Shown piece by piece: positions 16,286 through 23,754 of a stretch of DNA of 64,000 nt. The position numbers and the translations under genes are program-made. Numbering within the stretch: the first letter of the stretch is position 1; each line of letters starts with the position of its first letter. The notes under the pieces were generated by a model. That model ran no database searches and was not told where the DNA came from. It saw only the letters and a program-made list of their open reading frames with translations. The DNA is taken from positions 1 to 64,000 of the forward strand of contig CASGED010000060.1 in NCBI GenBank assembly GCA_949300425.1. Reading direction: 5' to 3'. This DNA is from an uncultured Bacteroides sp. (GTDB lineage: Bacteria; Bacteroidota; Bacteroidia; Bacteroidales; Bacteroidaceae).

Positions 16286-16783
16286 ATGTTTACAATCAGA
16301 AAAGCTGATGTTGCCGATTGCCGACTCATTCACGACTTGGCCTGGCAAGTATTTCCCGCAACTTATAAAGACATTTTGAGCAAAGAACAGATTGACTACA
16401 TGATGGAGTGGATGTACTCCGTAGACAATATCCGCAAGCAGATGGAAGAAGAAGACCACGTCTACCTTCTGGCTTACGAAGAGTGCGAGGCGGCCGGTTA
16501 TGTATCTGTCCGCCCTGATGGTGAAAACTTATTTCACCTGGAAAAAATATATGTTCTACCCTATTTCCAAAAAGCGCATTGCGGCAGTTTCCTCTTCCGT
16601 GAAGCCATCAAGTATATCAAGGAAGTGCACCCCACTCCTTGCCGCATGGAGCTGAACGTCAACCGCAGCAACCCCGCCTTAGGTTTCTACGAGCACATGG
16701 GCATGGGCAAAGCGCGCGAAGGCGACTTCCCCATCGGTAACGGATATTTTATGAATGACTATATTATGGCGATGGATATTTGA
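16286..16783 (+). CDS. GNAT-family N-acetyltransferase
   Basis: 165-residue acetyl-CoA-dependent acetyltransferase; substrate unknown. The N-terminus FTIRKADVADCRLIHDLAWQ is the usual beta1-alpha1. The acetyl-CoA-binding region is KIYVLPYFQKAHCGSFLFRE, followed by MELNVNRSNPALGFYEHMGM, typical of motif B. The frame is open to 16214 but the Met at 16286 aligns with the domain start. It lies 73 bp before the esterase gene, so co-transcription is possible. Confidence 0.88.
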   Translation: MFTIRKADVADCRLIHDLAWQVFPATYKDILSKEQIDYMMEWMYSVDNIRKQMEEEDHVYLLAYEECEAAGYVSVRPDGENLFHLEKIYVLPYFQKAHCGSFLFREAIKYIKEVHPTPCRMELNVNRSNPALGFYEHMGMGKAREGDFPIGNGYFMNDYIMAMDI

Positions 16784-16855
16784 TAATAGCCGGTGCGCCT
16801 TCTTCTGAAGAAAAGCGAACTGAATTTTATTCATTAACACAAATCCCAATAAACC

Positions 16856-18163
16856 ATGAAAAGAATCTGCATAGGACTTCTCTGCTTCTGCCTGTTACAA
16901 ACCAATATTTGGGCACAAATGTCAAAGCCCAAACGAGAGTATGTCGAATTTCTATCCATCACCAATCATCCGGACCGCAATTACGCCCTAGGTGACACAG
17001 CCTTTGTTACCCTACACGCTTATGCCGGAGGCCTACCCCTGAACGACATACCTGTATATTATGCCGTAGGAAACGAAATGATGCCCGCCGACCGACCCGA
17101 CTCTATCCTCCTGTGCGACGGGAAAGCCATCCTGCCCATGGGCGCCTCCCATGTTCCGGGCTTCCGCAGCTGCAGTTTCCGCTTCAAGGTGGCGGGCAAG
17201 GAGTACAAGGATTTGATAAAAGTGGCTTACGCTTCAGAGCAAATACGCCCTACCATCCCTTATCCTGATGACTTCAACGCATTTTGGACCCGTACCCTGC
17301 AAGAAGCCGAGCAGTCCGTCCCCCTAAACCCGGTCGTGACCCGTCTGCCCCAATATGACACGAATGAAGCGGAAGTCTCTTTGGTAAAACTCGACTGTGG
17401 TCCGAACGGACGATGTATCTACGGCTATTTGGTAAAGCCCAAGGCCGAAGGCACCTATCCCGTTGTACTTTATCCGCCCGGAGCCGGTTCAAAAAAAATT
17501 GTATCTGAATACGATTATGCCCAAGCCGGCTTCATTTCCTTGAAAATAGAAATCCACGGACTATCCCCCGAACTTCCGGATGAAATCTACGAAGAACAGC
17601 GGAAATCCGTAGAAGACTACATGTACAAAGGACTGAACTCGCCCCAAAGCTACTATTACAAAGATGTGTATATCGGTTGTGTCCGGGCGATAGACTATCT
17701 GTGTTCTTTGCCTGAGTTCGACGGAAAGAATGTAGGCGTGTCCGGTGGAAGCCAAGGAGGTGCTCTGAGCATCGTCACGGCCGCCCTGAATCCCCGAGTC
17801 ACGTTCCTCGCTTCGTTCTATCCCGCACTAAGCGATATGACCGGTTTCCTGAACGGACGCGCCGGAGGTTGGCCCAAATTCTTCCGCGACGGGAAAGACA
17901 ATGCCAAACTACAGACAGACCGGCAGACAGCCATTCACACCTTGTCATACTACGATGTGGTAAACTTTGCCCGCCAACTGAAAGTCCCCGGATTCTATTC
18001 CTACGGCTATAACGATGAGACCTGTTCGCCAACTTCCATCAGCGCCGTCATCAATGGTGTCACAGCACCCAAGCAGGTGGTAATCACCCCTACTTCAGGC
18101 CACTGGCGTTTCATGGAGACTCACAGCAAGGCTATGGAGTGGATGAAAACGCAAACGGAATGA
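16856..18163 (+). CDS. Acetylxylan esterase-like secreted hydrolase
   Basis: 435-residue alpha/beta hydrolase of the AXE1/cephalosporin-C deacetylase family with a cleavable signal peptide (MKRICIGLLCFCLLQTNIWA). The nucleophile elbow is GVSGGSQGG; candidate acid Asp is in YGYNDETCSPTS and His in SGHWRF. An N-terminal beta domain of about 110 residues precedes it. It likely removes acetyl groups from plant or dietary glycans in the periplasm. It is followed at once by half of a terminator stem, the other half now 3.4 kb away. Confidence 0.88.
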   Translation: MKRICIGLLCFCLLQTNIWAQMSKPKREYVEFLSITNHPDRNYALGDTAFVTLHAYAGGLPLNDIPVYYAVGNEMMPADRPDSILLCDGKAILPMGASHVPGFRSCSFRFKVAGKEYKDLIKVAYASEQIRPTIPYPDDFNAFWTRTLQEAEQSVPLNPVVTRLPQYDTNEAEVSLVKLDCGPNGRCIYGYLVKPKAEGTYPVVLYPPGAGSKKIVSEYDYAQAGFISLKIEIHGLSPELPDEIYEEQRKSVEDYMYKGLNSPQSYYYKDVYIGCVRAIDYLCSLPEFDGKNVGVSGGSQGGALSIVTAALNPRVTFLASFYPALSDMTGFLNGRAGGWPKFFRDGKDNAKLQTDRQTAIHTLSYYDVVNFARQLKVPGFYSYGYNDETCSPTSISAVINGVTAPKQVVITPTSGHWRFMETHSKAMEWMKTQTE

Positions 18164-18188
18164 ATGACATAAAAAGGTGCGTTCCTCA
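18164..18188. repeat. 25-bp direct repeat, left copy (orphan terminator arm)
   Basis: Starts ATGACATAAAAAGGTGC and matches 21562-21586 at 24 of 25 positions. It contains the left arm of a terminator (GGTGCGTTCCT) but no right arm follows locally. It directly follows the esterase stop. Confidence 0.75.
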
Positions 18189-18292
18189 GAATATTTTCTC
18201 ACGGTTTTCACAAAAAAACATTTATTATATTTACAAACGAGAAATGGCTACAAGGCTATAAAATAAAGGAAAATCACTTAACACAATTCACC

Positions 18293-19438
18293 ATGAAAAC
18301 GTATTTTTATCTTCTATTAATCATCTGTCTCTGCGGTTGCAGTTCTTCCCCAGTGAATAAAGGAATCTTAGAAATTGATGTAACAGAAAATCATCCTAAG
18401 ATTGAGTTGACATTGGATGAAATTGCAGATGTGGAATATATTCCATTGAGTAGTGACTCAAACTTCTTGACCGCCGCACGCATGCTGGTTTGCAAGGATA
18501 AATACATGCTTACCAGGGGAGGAAACAATGAGATTTTGATATTCAGCCGTCAGGGAAAGGCGATGAAGGAATTCTCTTATTGGGGAAATGGCCCTCATGA
18601 ATACAACTACATTACGAACCTATTAGCTGACGAGAAAAAACAGGAAATTTATGTCCATGATTGTTTTTTGAGGAAATTTTTTGTTTATGACTTTAACGGA
18701 AAGTTTCTGAGGGAATACCCTGGAGGAGACGCCCGCTTTGTCTATGATTTTGATGATGAGACATTTTTAGTATATAACACGGAAACTAATCGGGTGGATC
18801 CGGATTTGAAACCTTATTTCTCGCTTGTTTCTAAAAAAGATGGTGCCATTTTGAAGAAAATAGAAGTCCCGTTCGCCTTGGACAAGAGGATTGATTTGGC
18901 CGTCACAAAAGACATTTCAGGAGGGTCTTTCACTTATACGTCCATGCATTTACCTCTGTCCCGTAACGCAGACGGCTTCTTTCTTAACGAACTTTCCTCG
19001 GATACGATTTATAAATTCTCTTTCGAACAAGAATTAAAACCTTATATCGTAAGAAAACCTTCTGTAGCTTCTATGAGCCAACCGGTTTTCTTGCAATGTG
19101 GAATTGAAACGAGCAAATATATCTTTATGACCCGAGTAGCCATAAACGAGCGTAACGAGCAGAACATGTTTCCGGAAACGAATTGGGTCTATAACAAAAA
19201 AGATGGAAGCATTTCCGAATATGAGATAGTGAACAAGGATTTCCCCGACAACAAAATGGCACTTACTTCACATCACGTGAATTGCAGCACAAACCCGGGC
19301 TATGGCATGTTCAGATATCGATCTTATGAATTGGTGGAAGCTTATCAAGAAGGGAAATTGTTTGGGAAACTGAAAGATATTGCAGTAACTTTAGATGAAG
19401 AGGATAATGATGTAATTGTGGTTTGTAAGTTTAAGTAG
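18293..19438 (+). CDS. 6-bladed beta-propeller lipoprotein
   Basis: 381-residue protein with a lipobox (LLIICLCGCSSS; Cys at about 16) and a body of repeated short strands with NHL-like turns (DVEYIPLSS, KEFSYWGNGPHEYNYI, FFVYDFNGKFLREY), typical of the Bacteroides 6-bladed beta-propeller family (PF17170). It is probably anchored at the outer membrane or periplasmic face. Role unknown. Base composition is visibly more AT-rich than the esterase before it. It is the first gene of a three-gene module; the next gene starts 13 bp later. Confidence 0.85.
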   Translation: MKTYFYLLLIICLCGCSSSPVNKGILEIDVTENHPKIELTLDEIADVEYIPLSSDSNFLTAARMLVCKDKYMLTRGGNNEILIFSRQGKAMKEFSYWGNGPHEYNYITNLLADEKKQEIYVHDCFLRKFFVYDFNGKFLREYPGGDARFVYDFDDETFLVYNTETNRVDPDLKPYFSLVSKKDGAILKKIEVPFALDKRIDLAVTKDISGGSFTYTSMHLPLSRNADGFFLNELSSDTIYKFSFEQELKPYIVRKPSVASMSQPVFLQCGIETSKYIFMTRVAINERNEQNMFPETNWVYNKKDGSISEYEIVNKDFPDNKMALTSHHVNCSTNPGYGMFRYRSYELVEAYQEGKLFGKLKDIAVTLDEEDNDVIVVCKFK

Positions 19439-19451
19439 TTAAGATCTTATC

Positions 19452-20315
19452 ATGATGGACATACGGAACTTCGCAGGAAATGCAATGATTATTTTGACAG
19501 GAATGCTTGTGATAGGCTGTACACAAGCTGAATCCAATTCGGAGCCGATACCTTGTCAGACTTTTACCGTGAATGGAGTAAATTTCGAGATGGTACAGGT
19601 GGAAGGCGGCACATTCAGGATGGGAGGAACCGATGAACAGGGCAATGATTGTGAAACCAACGAAATGCCGCCACATGAGGAAACGGTCAAGTCTTTCTAT
19701 ATCGGCAAGTATGAGGTGACGCAAAGACTTTGGAATGCGGTAATAGGATCGGAACATAACAGTTCCTACAATCAAGGATGCGATGATTGTCCTGTGGAAA
19801 AGGTAAGTTGGAACGATGCACAGGCTTTTATTGCTAAACTGAGCATATTGACCAAACGCCCTTTCCGCTTGCCTACGGAAGTTGAATGGGAATACGCGGC
19901 ACGGGGTGGCAAGCGCAGTAAGGGATACAAATACAGCGGAAGCCACAATATAGATGAAGTAGCTTGGTACGTAGGCAATTATCAGGAAAGCAAGTATGGC
20001 AACATGGGTACTACGCATCCGGTAGGGATGAAAAAGCCGAATGAATTGGGCGTTTATGACATGAGTGGCAACGTGTGGGAGTGGTGTGAAGATTTGTATA
20101 ACAAAGAATATAGTCAAAATGGGAAGAAGATTCATTCCGGTTGGCCTTTCACAGGTACTTATCTTTATTTCCGTCGGGTGTTACGTGGAGGAAGTTGGGG
20201 AGGAACAGCCAAAGGTTGCCGTGTCTCTTACGTAGATTATGACATGGCGAGTTATCAAGATGAATATGGAGGATTCCGTCTTGCTTTGGATATGGAGCAG
20301 GATTCCATACAATAG
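19452..20315 (+). CDS. SUMF1/FGE-sulfatase-domain lipoprotein
   Basis: 287-residue protein with a lipoprotein signal (LTGMLVIGCTQ) and a formylglycine-generating-enzyme-type domain: FEMVQVEGGTFRMGGTD, KYEVTQRLWNAV, PVEKVSWNDAQAFI, FRLPTEVEWEYAARGG, GVYDMSGNVWEWCEDLY, RRVLRGGSW and the final YGGFRLAL. The C-terminal Cys pair of true FGE is not evident, so it is more likely a structural or binding member than a sulfatase activator. The frame covers nearly the whole domain. It sits between two propeller genes. Confidence 0.88.
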   Translation: MMDIRNFAGNAMIILTGMLVIGCTQAESNSEPIPCQTFTVNGVNFEMVQVEGGTFRMGGTDEQGNDCETNEMPPHEETVKSFYIGKYEVTQRLWNAVIGSEHNSSYNQGCDDCPVEKVSWNDAQAFIAKLSILTKRPFRLPTEVEWEYAARGGKRSKGYKYSGSHNIDEVAWYVGNYQESKYGNMGTTHPVGMKKPNELGVYDMSGNVWEWCEDLYNKEYSQNGKKIHSGWPFTGTYLYFRRVLRGGSWGGTAKGCRVSYVDYDMASYQDEYGGFRLALDMEQDSIQ

Positions 20316-20363
20316 GCGATACACTAAATAAAATTGGTATATGGGTTAAACTTTAAATATTAC

Positions 20364-21542
20364 ATGATGAAAAGAGAAATCACAATTCAAAAATTAACTT
20401 TGTCCTTCGTGCTCGGAATGGCATTGGCAGGATGTGTTCAATCATCAGATTTGTCCAATGAGCTGATAACAATTGATGTAACGGCAAACTATTCTGAGAA
20501 AGAATTAGTCCTTCAAGATTTTATGGATGTAGAGTATATTCCGTTGCAGACAACGGATGAATTTGTAACACAAGGCGATGTGGCGGCAATCGGAGACAGC
20601 GTTATTCTTGTGAAAAATTATATCAATGACGGGAATATCTATGTCTTTGACCGAAAAACGGGGCATGGACTGAGAATTATAAACAGAAGAGGACAAGGAG
20701 CGGAAGAATATACTTATATTAACAGTATCGTTTTAGATGAAGAGCATGAAGAGATATTCGTGAACGATGCCACATTGAAAAAGATTCTTGTGTATGATTT
20801 ATCCGGTAACTTTAAACGCTCATTTAATCATACGAAGGGTGCAGAGTATTTAGAAGTGTACAACTTTGACACAGACAATCTGATTCGTTATGACATGTCT
20901 GTGTATTATGAGGAAGGGAATGAGAAGAAAAAAGATTTTTATCATGCAGTTATATCCAAACAAGATGGACGAATCGTTCAGGGAATTTCTATCCCTTTCA
21001 ATGAGGTAACTGCACCTTTTATTCAAGAAGGGAATGCTGTGGTAGCTACTTCCATACGCTCGATTATGCCATATAAAGATAAATTTATGCTTATTGAAAC
21101 TTCCTCAGATACCGTATATAGTTATGCACCTAATGAGAATCGGTTGATTCCTTTTATAGTGAAAAAGGAAACGGAAAATCCTAAGGTCTTTCTTACAATG
21201 GGGCCTGTCACAAATCAATATTGCTTTATTCAAACAATTAAAAAAGAATTCGATTTTACAACTGGAAGAGGCTTTCCTACCTCTGAATGGGTTTACGACA
21301 GACAAGCGCATAAAGTATATAGCGCAGTCATATTGAATGCGGATTATACAAATAAGCAAAAAGTAAACATGATTTCCAATTGGGGAGTGGGTAACATTGC
21401 GACATTTGAAAAATTGGAAGCGTATAAATTGATTGAAGCGTACGAAAAGGATGAGCTAAAAGGTACATTAAAGGATGTAGCATCTCTGCTGAATGAAGAA
21501 TCAAATCCTGTTATCATGTTGATAAAATATAAAGATGTGTAA
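20364..21542 (+). CDS. 6-bladed beta-propeller lipoprotein (second copy)
   Basis: 392-residue paralogue of the propeller gene two positions upstream: lipobox LGMALAGCVQSS, then LITIDVTANYSEKELVL and DVEYIPLQT, which align with IDVTENHPKIELTL and DVEYIPLSS of the first copy. The C-termini also match (KLEAYKLIEAYEKDELKGTL, ending in a low-identity tail). ATG at 20364 or 20367 is the start; the upstream TTG lacks support. AT-rich, as its two partners are. The duplicated pair around an FGE-like gene suggests a small surface complex. Confidence 0.85.
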   Translation: MMKREITIQKLTLSFVLGMALAGCVQSSDLSNELITIDVTANYSEKELVLQDFMDVEYIPLQTTDEFVTQGDVAAIGDSVILVKNYINDGNIYVFDRKTGHGLRIINRRGQGAEEYTYINSIVLDEEHEEIFVNDATLKKILVYDLSGNFKRSFNHTKGAEYLEVYNFDTDNLIRYDMSVYYEEGNEKKKDFYHAVISKQDGRIVQGISIPFNEVTAPFIQEGNAVVATSIRSIMPYKDKFMLIETSSDTVYSYAPNENRLIPFIVKKETENPKVFLTMGPVTNQYCFIQTIKKEFDFTTGRGFPTSEWVYDRQAHKVYSAVILNADYTNKQKVNMISNWGVGNIATFEKLEAYKLIEAYEKDELKGTLKDVASLLNEESNPVIMLIKYKDV

Positions 21543-21561
21543 TTGACGAAAGCCCTGTATT

Positions 21562-21612
21562 ATGACATAAAAAAGTGCGTTCCTCAAAACAAACAAGGAA
21601 CGCACCTTTTTT
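21562..21612. terminator. Bidirectional terminator containing the right 25-bp repeat copy
   Basis: Left arm AAAAAAGTGCGTTCCT (21569-21584) and right arm AGGAACGCACCTTTTTT (21596-21612), with a U-tract in both directions. It separates the convergent propeller and peptide transporter genes. The right arm pairs perfectly with the orphan arm at 18164-18188 but has one mismatch with its local arm. Confidence 0.85.
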
Positions 21613-21640
21613 ATAGATTCACATCGTTTATGAGGCCTTC

Positions 21641-23161
21641 TTACGCCACTTTCTCCAGACGCTTCATCACGGAGAAGATGAACAATGCGGCCAGCAGGCA
21701 GAGCACCATCAGCGTACCCCAAACGACCCACAACGGCATGTCACCCCACAACCAGGAAGCGACAGAAGTCAGGTAGTTACCAATGGCGGTAGCCACAAAC
21801 CAGCCACCCATCATCATGCCCTTGTACTTGGGAGGAGCCACCTTCGACACGAAAGAGATGCCCATGGGCGAAAGCAGCAGTTCGGCAAAGGTCAGCACCA
21901 GGTAAGTAGACACCAGCCAGTTGGGCGATACGAACGTAGCCGCGTCACCGGCCGCCTCTTGCGCGTTGGGCGACAACAAGCCGATGGAAGCCACAATCAT
22001 CACTACATAACCCAAAGCGGCCACCAACATGCCAAGGCCAATCTTACGCGGAGCGGAAGGTTCTTTCCCCTTGCGGGCCAACGAACTAAAAAGCAGCATA
22101 GAGAACGGCGTCAGAGCCACCACAAAGAACGGATTGAAATGCTGGAAAATAGGAGCACTAACGGGGACGCTGCCCTCCAACACAGAATAACGGTAGATAA
22201 GGAATAGCACCGCCAACAAAACCACAATGCCGGAAATCAGTTTGGCTTTTCCTGTCTTAGACTGAAACAACTGGAACAAACCATATATAATAAGGATAAC
22301 CGCAAACAAGTTCATCACACTGAACATCATGCTCTCCAGACCCGAAGAACTCTTGGCCGTAAACTCGTCGGCAAAGTAAGTCAGCGTCAAACCGTTCTGG
22401 TGGAAAGCCATCCAGAAGAAAATAACCACGGCAAATACCAGGCAGAGAGCCACGATGCGATCCGTCGTCTCCTTGGGAGAAAGTTCTTCCGTGTGAGCAT
22501 TCGAAGCTTTTGCCTCCACTTGCTTCGTGGAGCCTTCCACATGGCGGAACGTCCCGCGGAAGCCATAGTAAATCATCATGGAAACGATGAGCGAGATACA
22601 TGCCACGCCGAAAGCGAAGTGATAGGAATCGTTCACGCTGACGCCCCACGTTTTCTGCGCATATTCCATAATCTCTACCGCGGCCGTAGGAGCAAACAAG
22701 GCGCCGATGTTGATGGCCATGTAGAAGATGCTGAACGCCGAGTCGCGCTTCGAGGCGTAGGCGGGATCGTCATAAAGGTTGCCCACCATCACTTGCAGGT
22801 TGCCTTTAAACAGACCTGTACCTGTGCTGATAACCAGCAAGCCGGCCACCATGGACACCCATGCAGCCGCCCCGTTGCCCAACGGAAGCGCCAGCAGCAC
22901 GTAGCCCACGAACATGCCGATGATGCCGATAGTCACCATCTTGCCGTAGCCGAACTTGTCCGCCAGGATACCGCCGATGAACGGAAGAAAATAAACTAAC
23001 GCCAAGAATGCAGCGTAAATATTGCCCGCCGTAGACGCGGACAAATCGAAGTTGGCTCGTAAGAACAATACGAAGATGGCCAACATCGTGTAGTAGCCGA
23101 AACGCTCGCCCGTATTAGCCAGCGCCAAGGCAAAAAGCCCTTTAGGTTGCCCTTCAAACAT
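21641..23161 (-). CDS. POT-family peptide transporter
   Basis: 506-residue MFS proton-coupled di/tripeptide symporter with 12 or more transmembrane segments. The family signature NTGERFGYYTML (ExxERF-Y) is in helix 1, GGILADKFGYGKMV in loop 2-3 and GTGLFKGNLQVMVGNLY in helix 4-5. A cytosolic loop of about 30 charged residues (STKQVEAKASNAHTEEL) separates the halves. It imports short peptides, consistent with peptide-based nitrogen use in Bacteroides. Promoter TATCTTTG lies at 23212-23219. Confidence 0.93.
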   Translation of the reverse strand: MFEGQPKGLFALALANTGERFGYYTMLAIFVLFLRANFDLSASTAGNIYAAFLALVYFLPFIGGILADKFGYGKMVTIGIIGMFVGYVLLALPLGNGAAAWVSMVAGLLVISTGTGLFKGNLQVMVGNLYDDPAYASKRDSAFSIFYMAINIGALFAPTAAVEIMEYAQKTWGVSVNDSYHFAFGVACISLIVSMMIYYGFRGTFRHVEGSTKQVEAKASNAHTEELSPKETTDRIVALCLVFAVVIFFWMAFHQNGLTLTYFADEFTAKSSSGLESMMFSVMNLFAVILIIYGLFQLFQSKTGKAKLISGIVVLLAVLFLIYRYSVLEGSVPVSAPIFQHFNPFFVVALTPFSMLLFSSLARKGKEPSAPRKIGLGMLVAALGYVVMIVASIGLLSPNAQEAAGDAATFVSPNWLVSTYLVLTFAELLLSPMGISFVSKVAPPKYKGMMMGGWFVATAIGNYLTSVASWLWGDMPLWVVWGTLMVLCLLAALFIFSVMKRLEKVA

Positions 23162-23211
23162 AATGTTTAGATAAAAATTTTAAGATTAATGAATAATGTT
23201 TATTTGGATGG

Positions 23212-23219
23212 CAAAGATA
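23212..23219 (-). promoter_or_regulatory. -7 element of the peptide transporter gene
   Basis: TATCTTTG on the minus strand, 50 bp before the ATG. -33 is poorly defined. Confidence 0.45.
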
Positions 23220-23352
23220 ATATAAAAAAGTGAGATACTAAGCAAATCACGAAAATATGATTGCGAGTTTAATGAGTCATAAGGTTTTTATGTTACGAAT
23301 AAGGGTGAAGAATAAGGGGGGAGATGTTTTAACTATTTCACCCCATCTCCTA

Positions 23353-23382
23353 TTGTTTTTCCAATTCATTTTCTTACCTTTG
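23353..23382 (+). promoter_or_regulatory. nrdDG promoter
   Basis: TTG (23353-23355) and TACCTTTG (23375-23382) at 19-bp spacing. Transcription would start just before the riboswitch. Confidence 0.65.
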
Positions 23383-23391
23383 CCGCGTTTT

Positions 23392-23570
23392 GGTTCATGA
23401 CGCTCCTCCGGAGCCAATGATGAAAAGGGAATCAGGTGAAAGTCCTGAACAGACCCGCTGCTGTAAGTTCCTTCAAAACGTTTCAGAAACACTTTTTTCT
23501 AATTGCCACTGTCCTTCTTGAACGGGGATGGGAAGGCTCTCTGAAATGGAACAAGTCAGAAGACCTGCCA
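23392..23570 (+). ncRNA. Cobalamin (B12) riboswitch
   Basis: Conserved blocks in order are GGTTCATGACG, AAAAGGGAATCAGGTGAAAG, CAGACCCGCTGCTGTAAG, the B12-box region GCCACTG (23505-23511), GATGGGAAGGC and the closing AGTCAGAAGACCTGCC. The leader continues about 185 nt to nrdD. There, AGCTTTCGGG (23589-23598) can pair either locally with AAAGCT (23603-23608) or with CCCGAAGGCT (23680-23689), a plausible expression platform. Adenosylcobalamin binding would be expected to lower expression of the downstream operon. Confidence 0.92.
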
Positions 23571-23754
23571 AAACAATAACAGTTTTCAAGCTTTCGGGTA
23601 ATAAAGCTATGAGAGCGTAGAGTTTAGAGGGTCTTGTGTGGCCGTCTGTTCTTCTATTCTTCCATTACTTTTTTTGTTTCCCGAAGGCTGATTGTGTAAA
23701 ATTGCAAGCAGCTACAAAACATATTCATTCATCTATAATATATAATTTTGGCAT

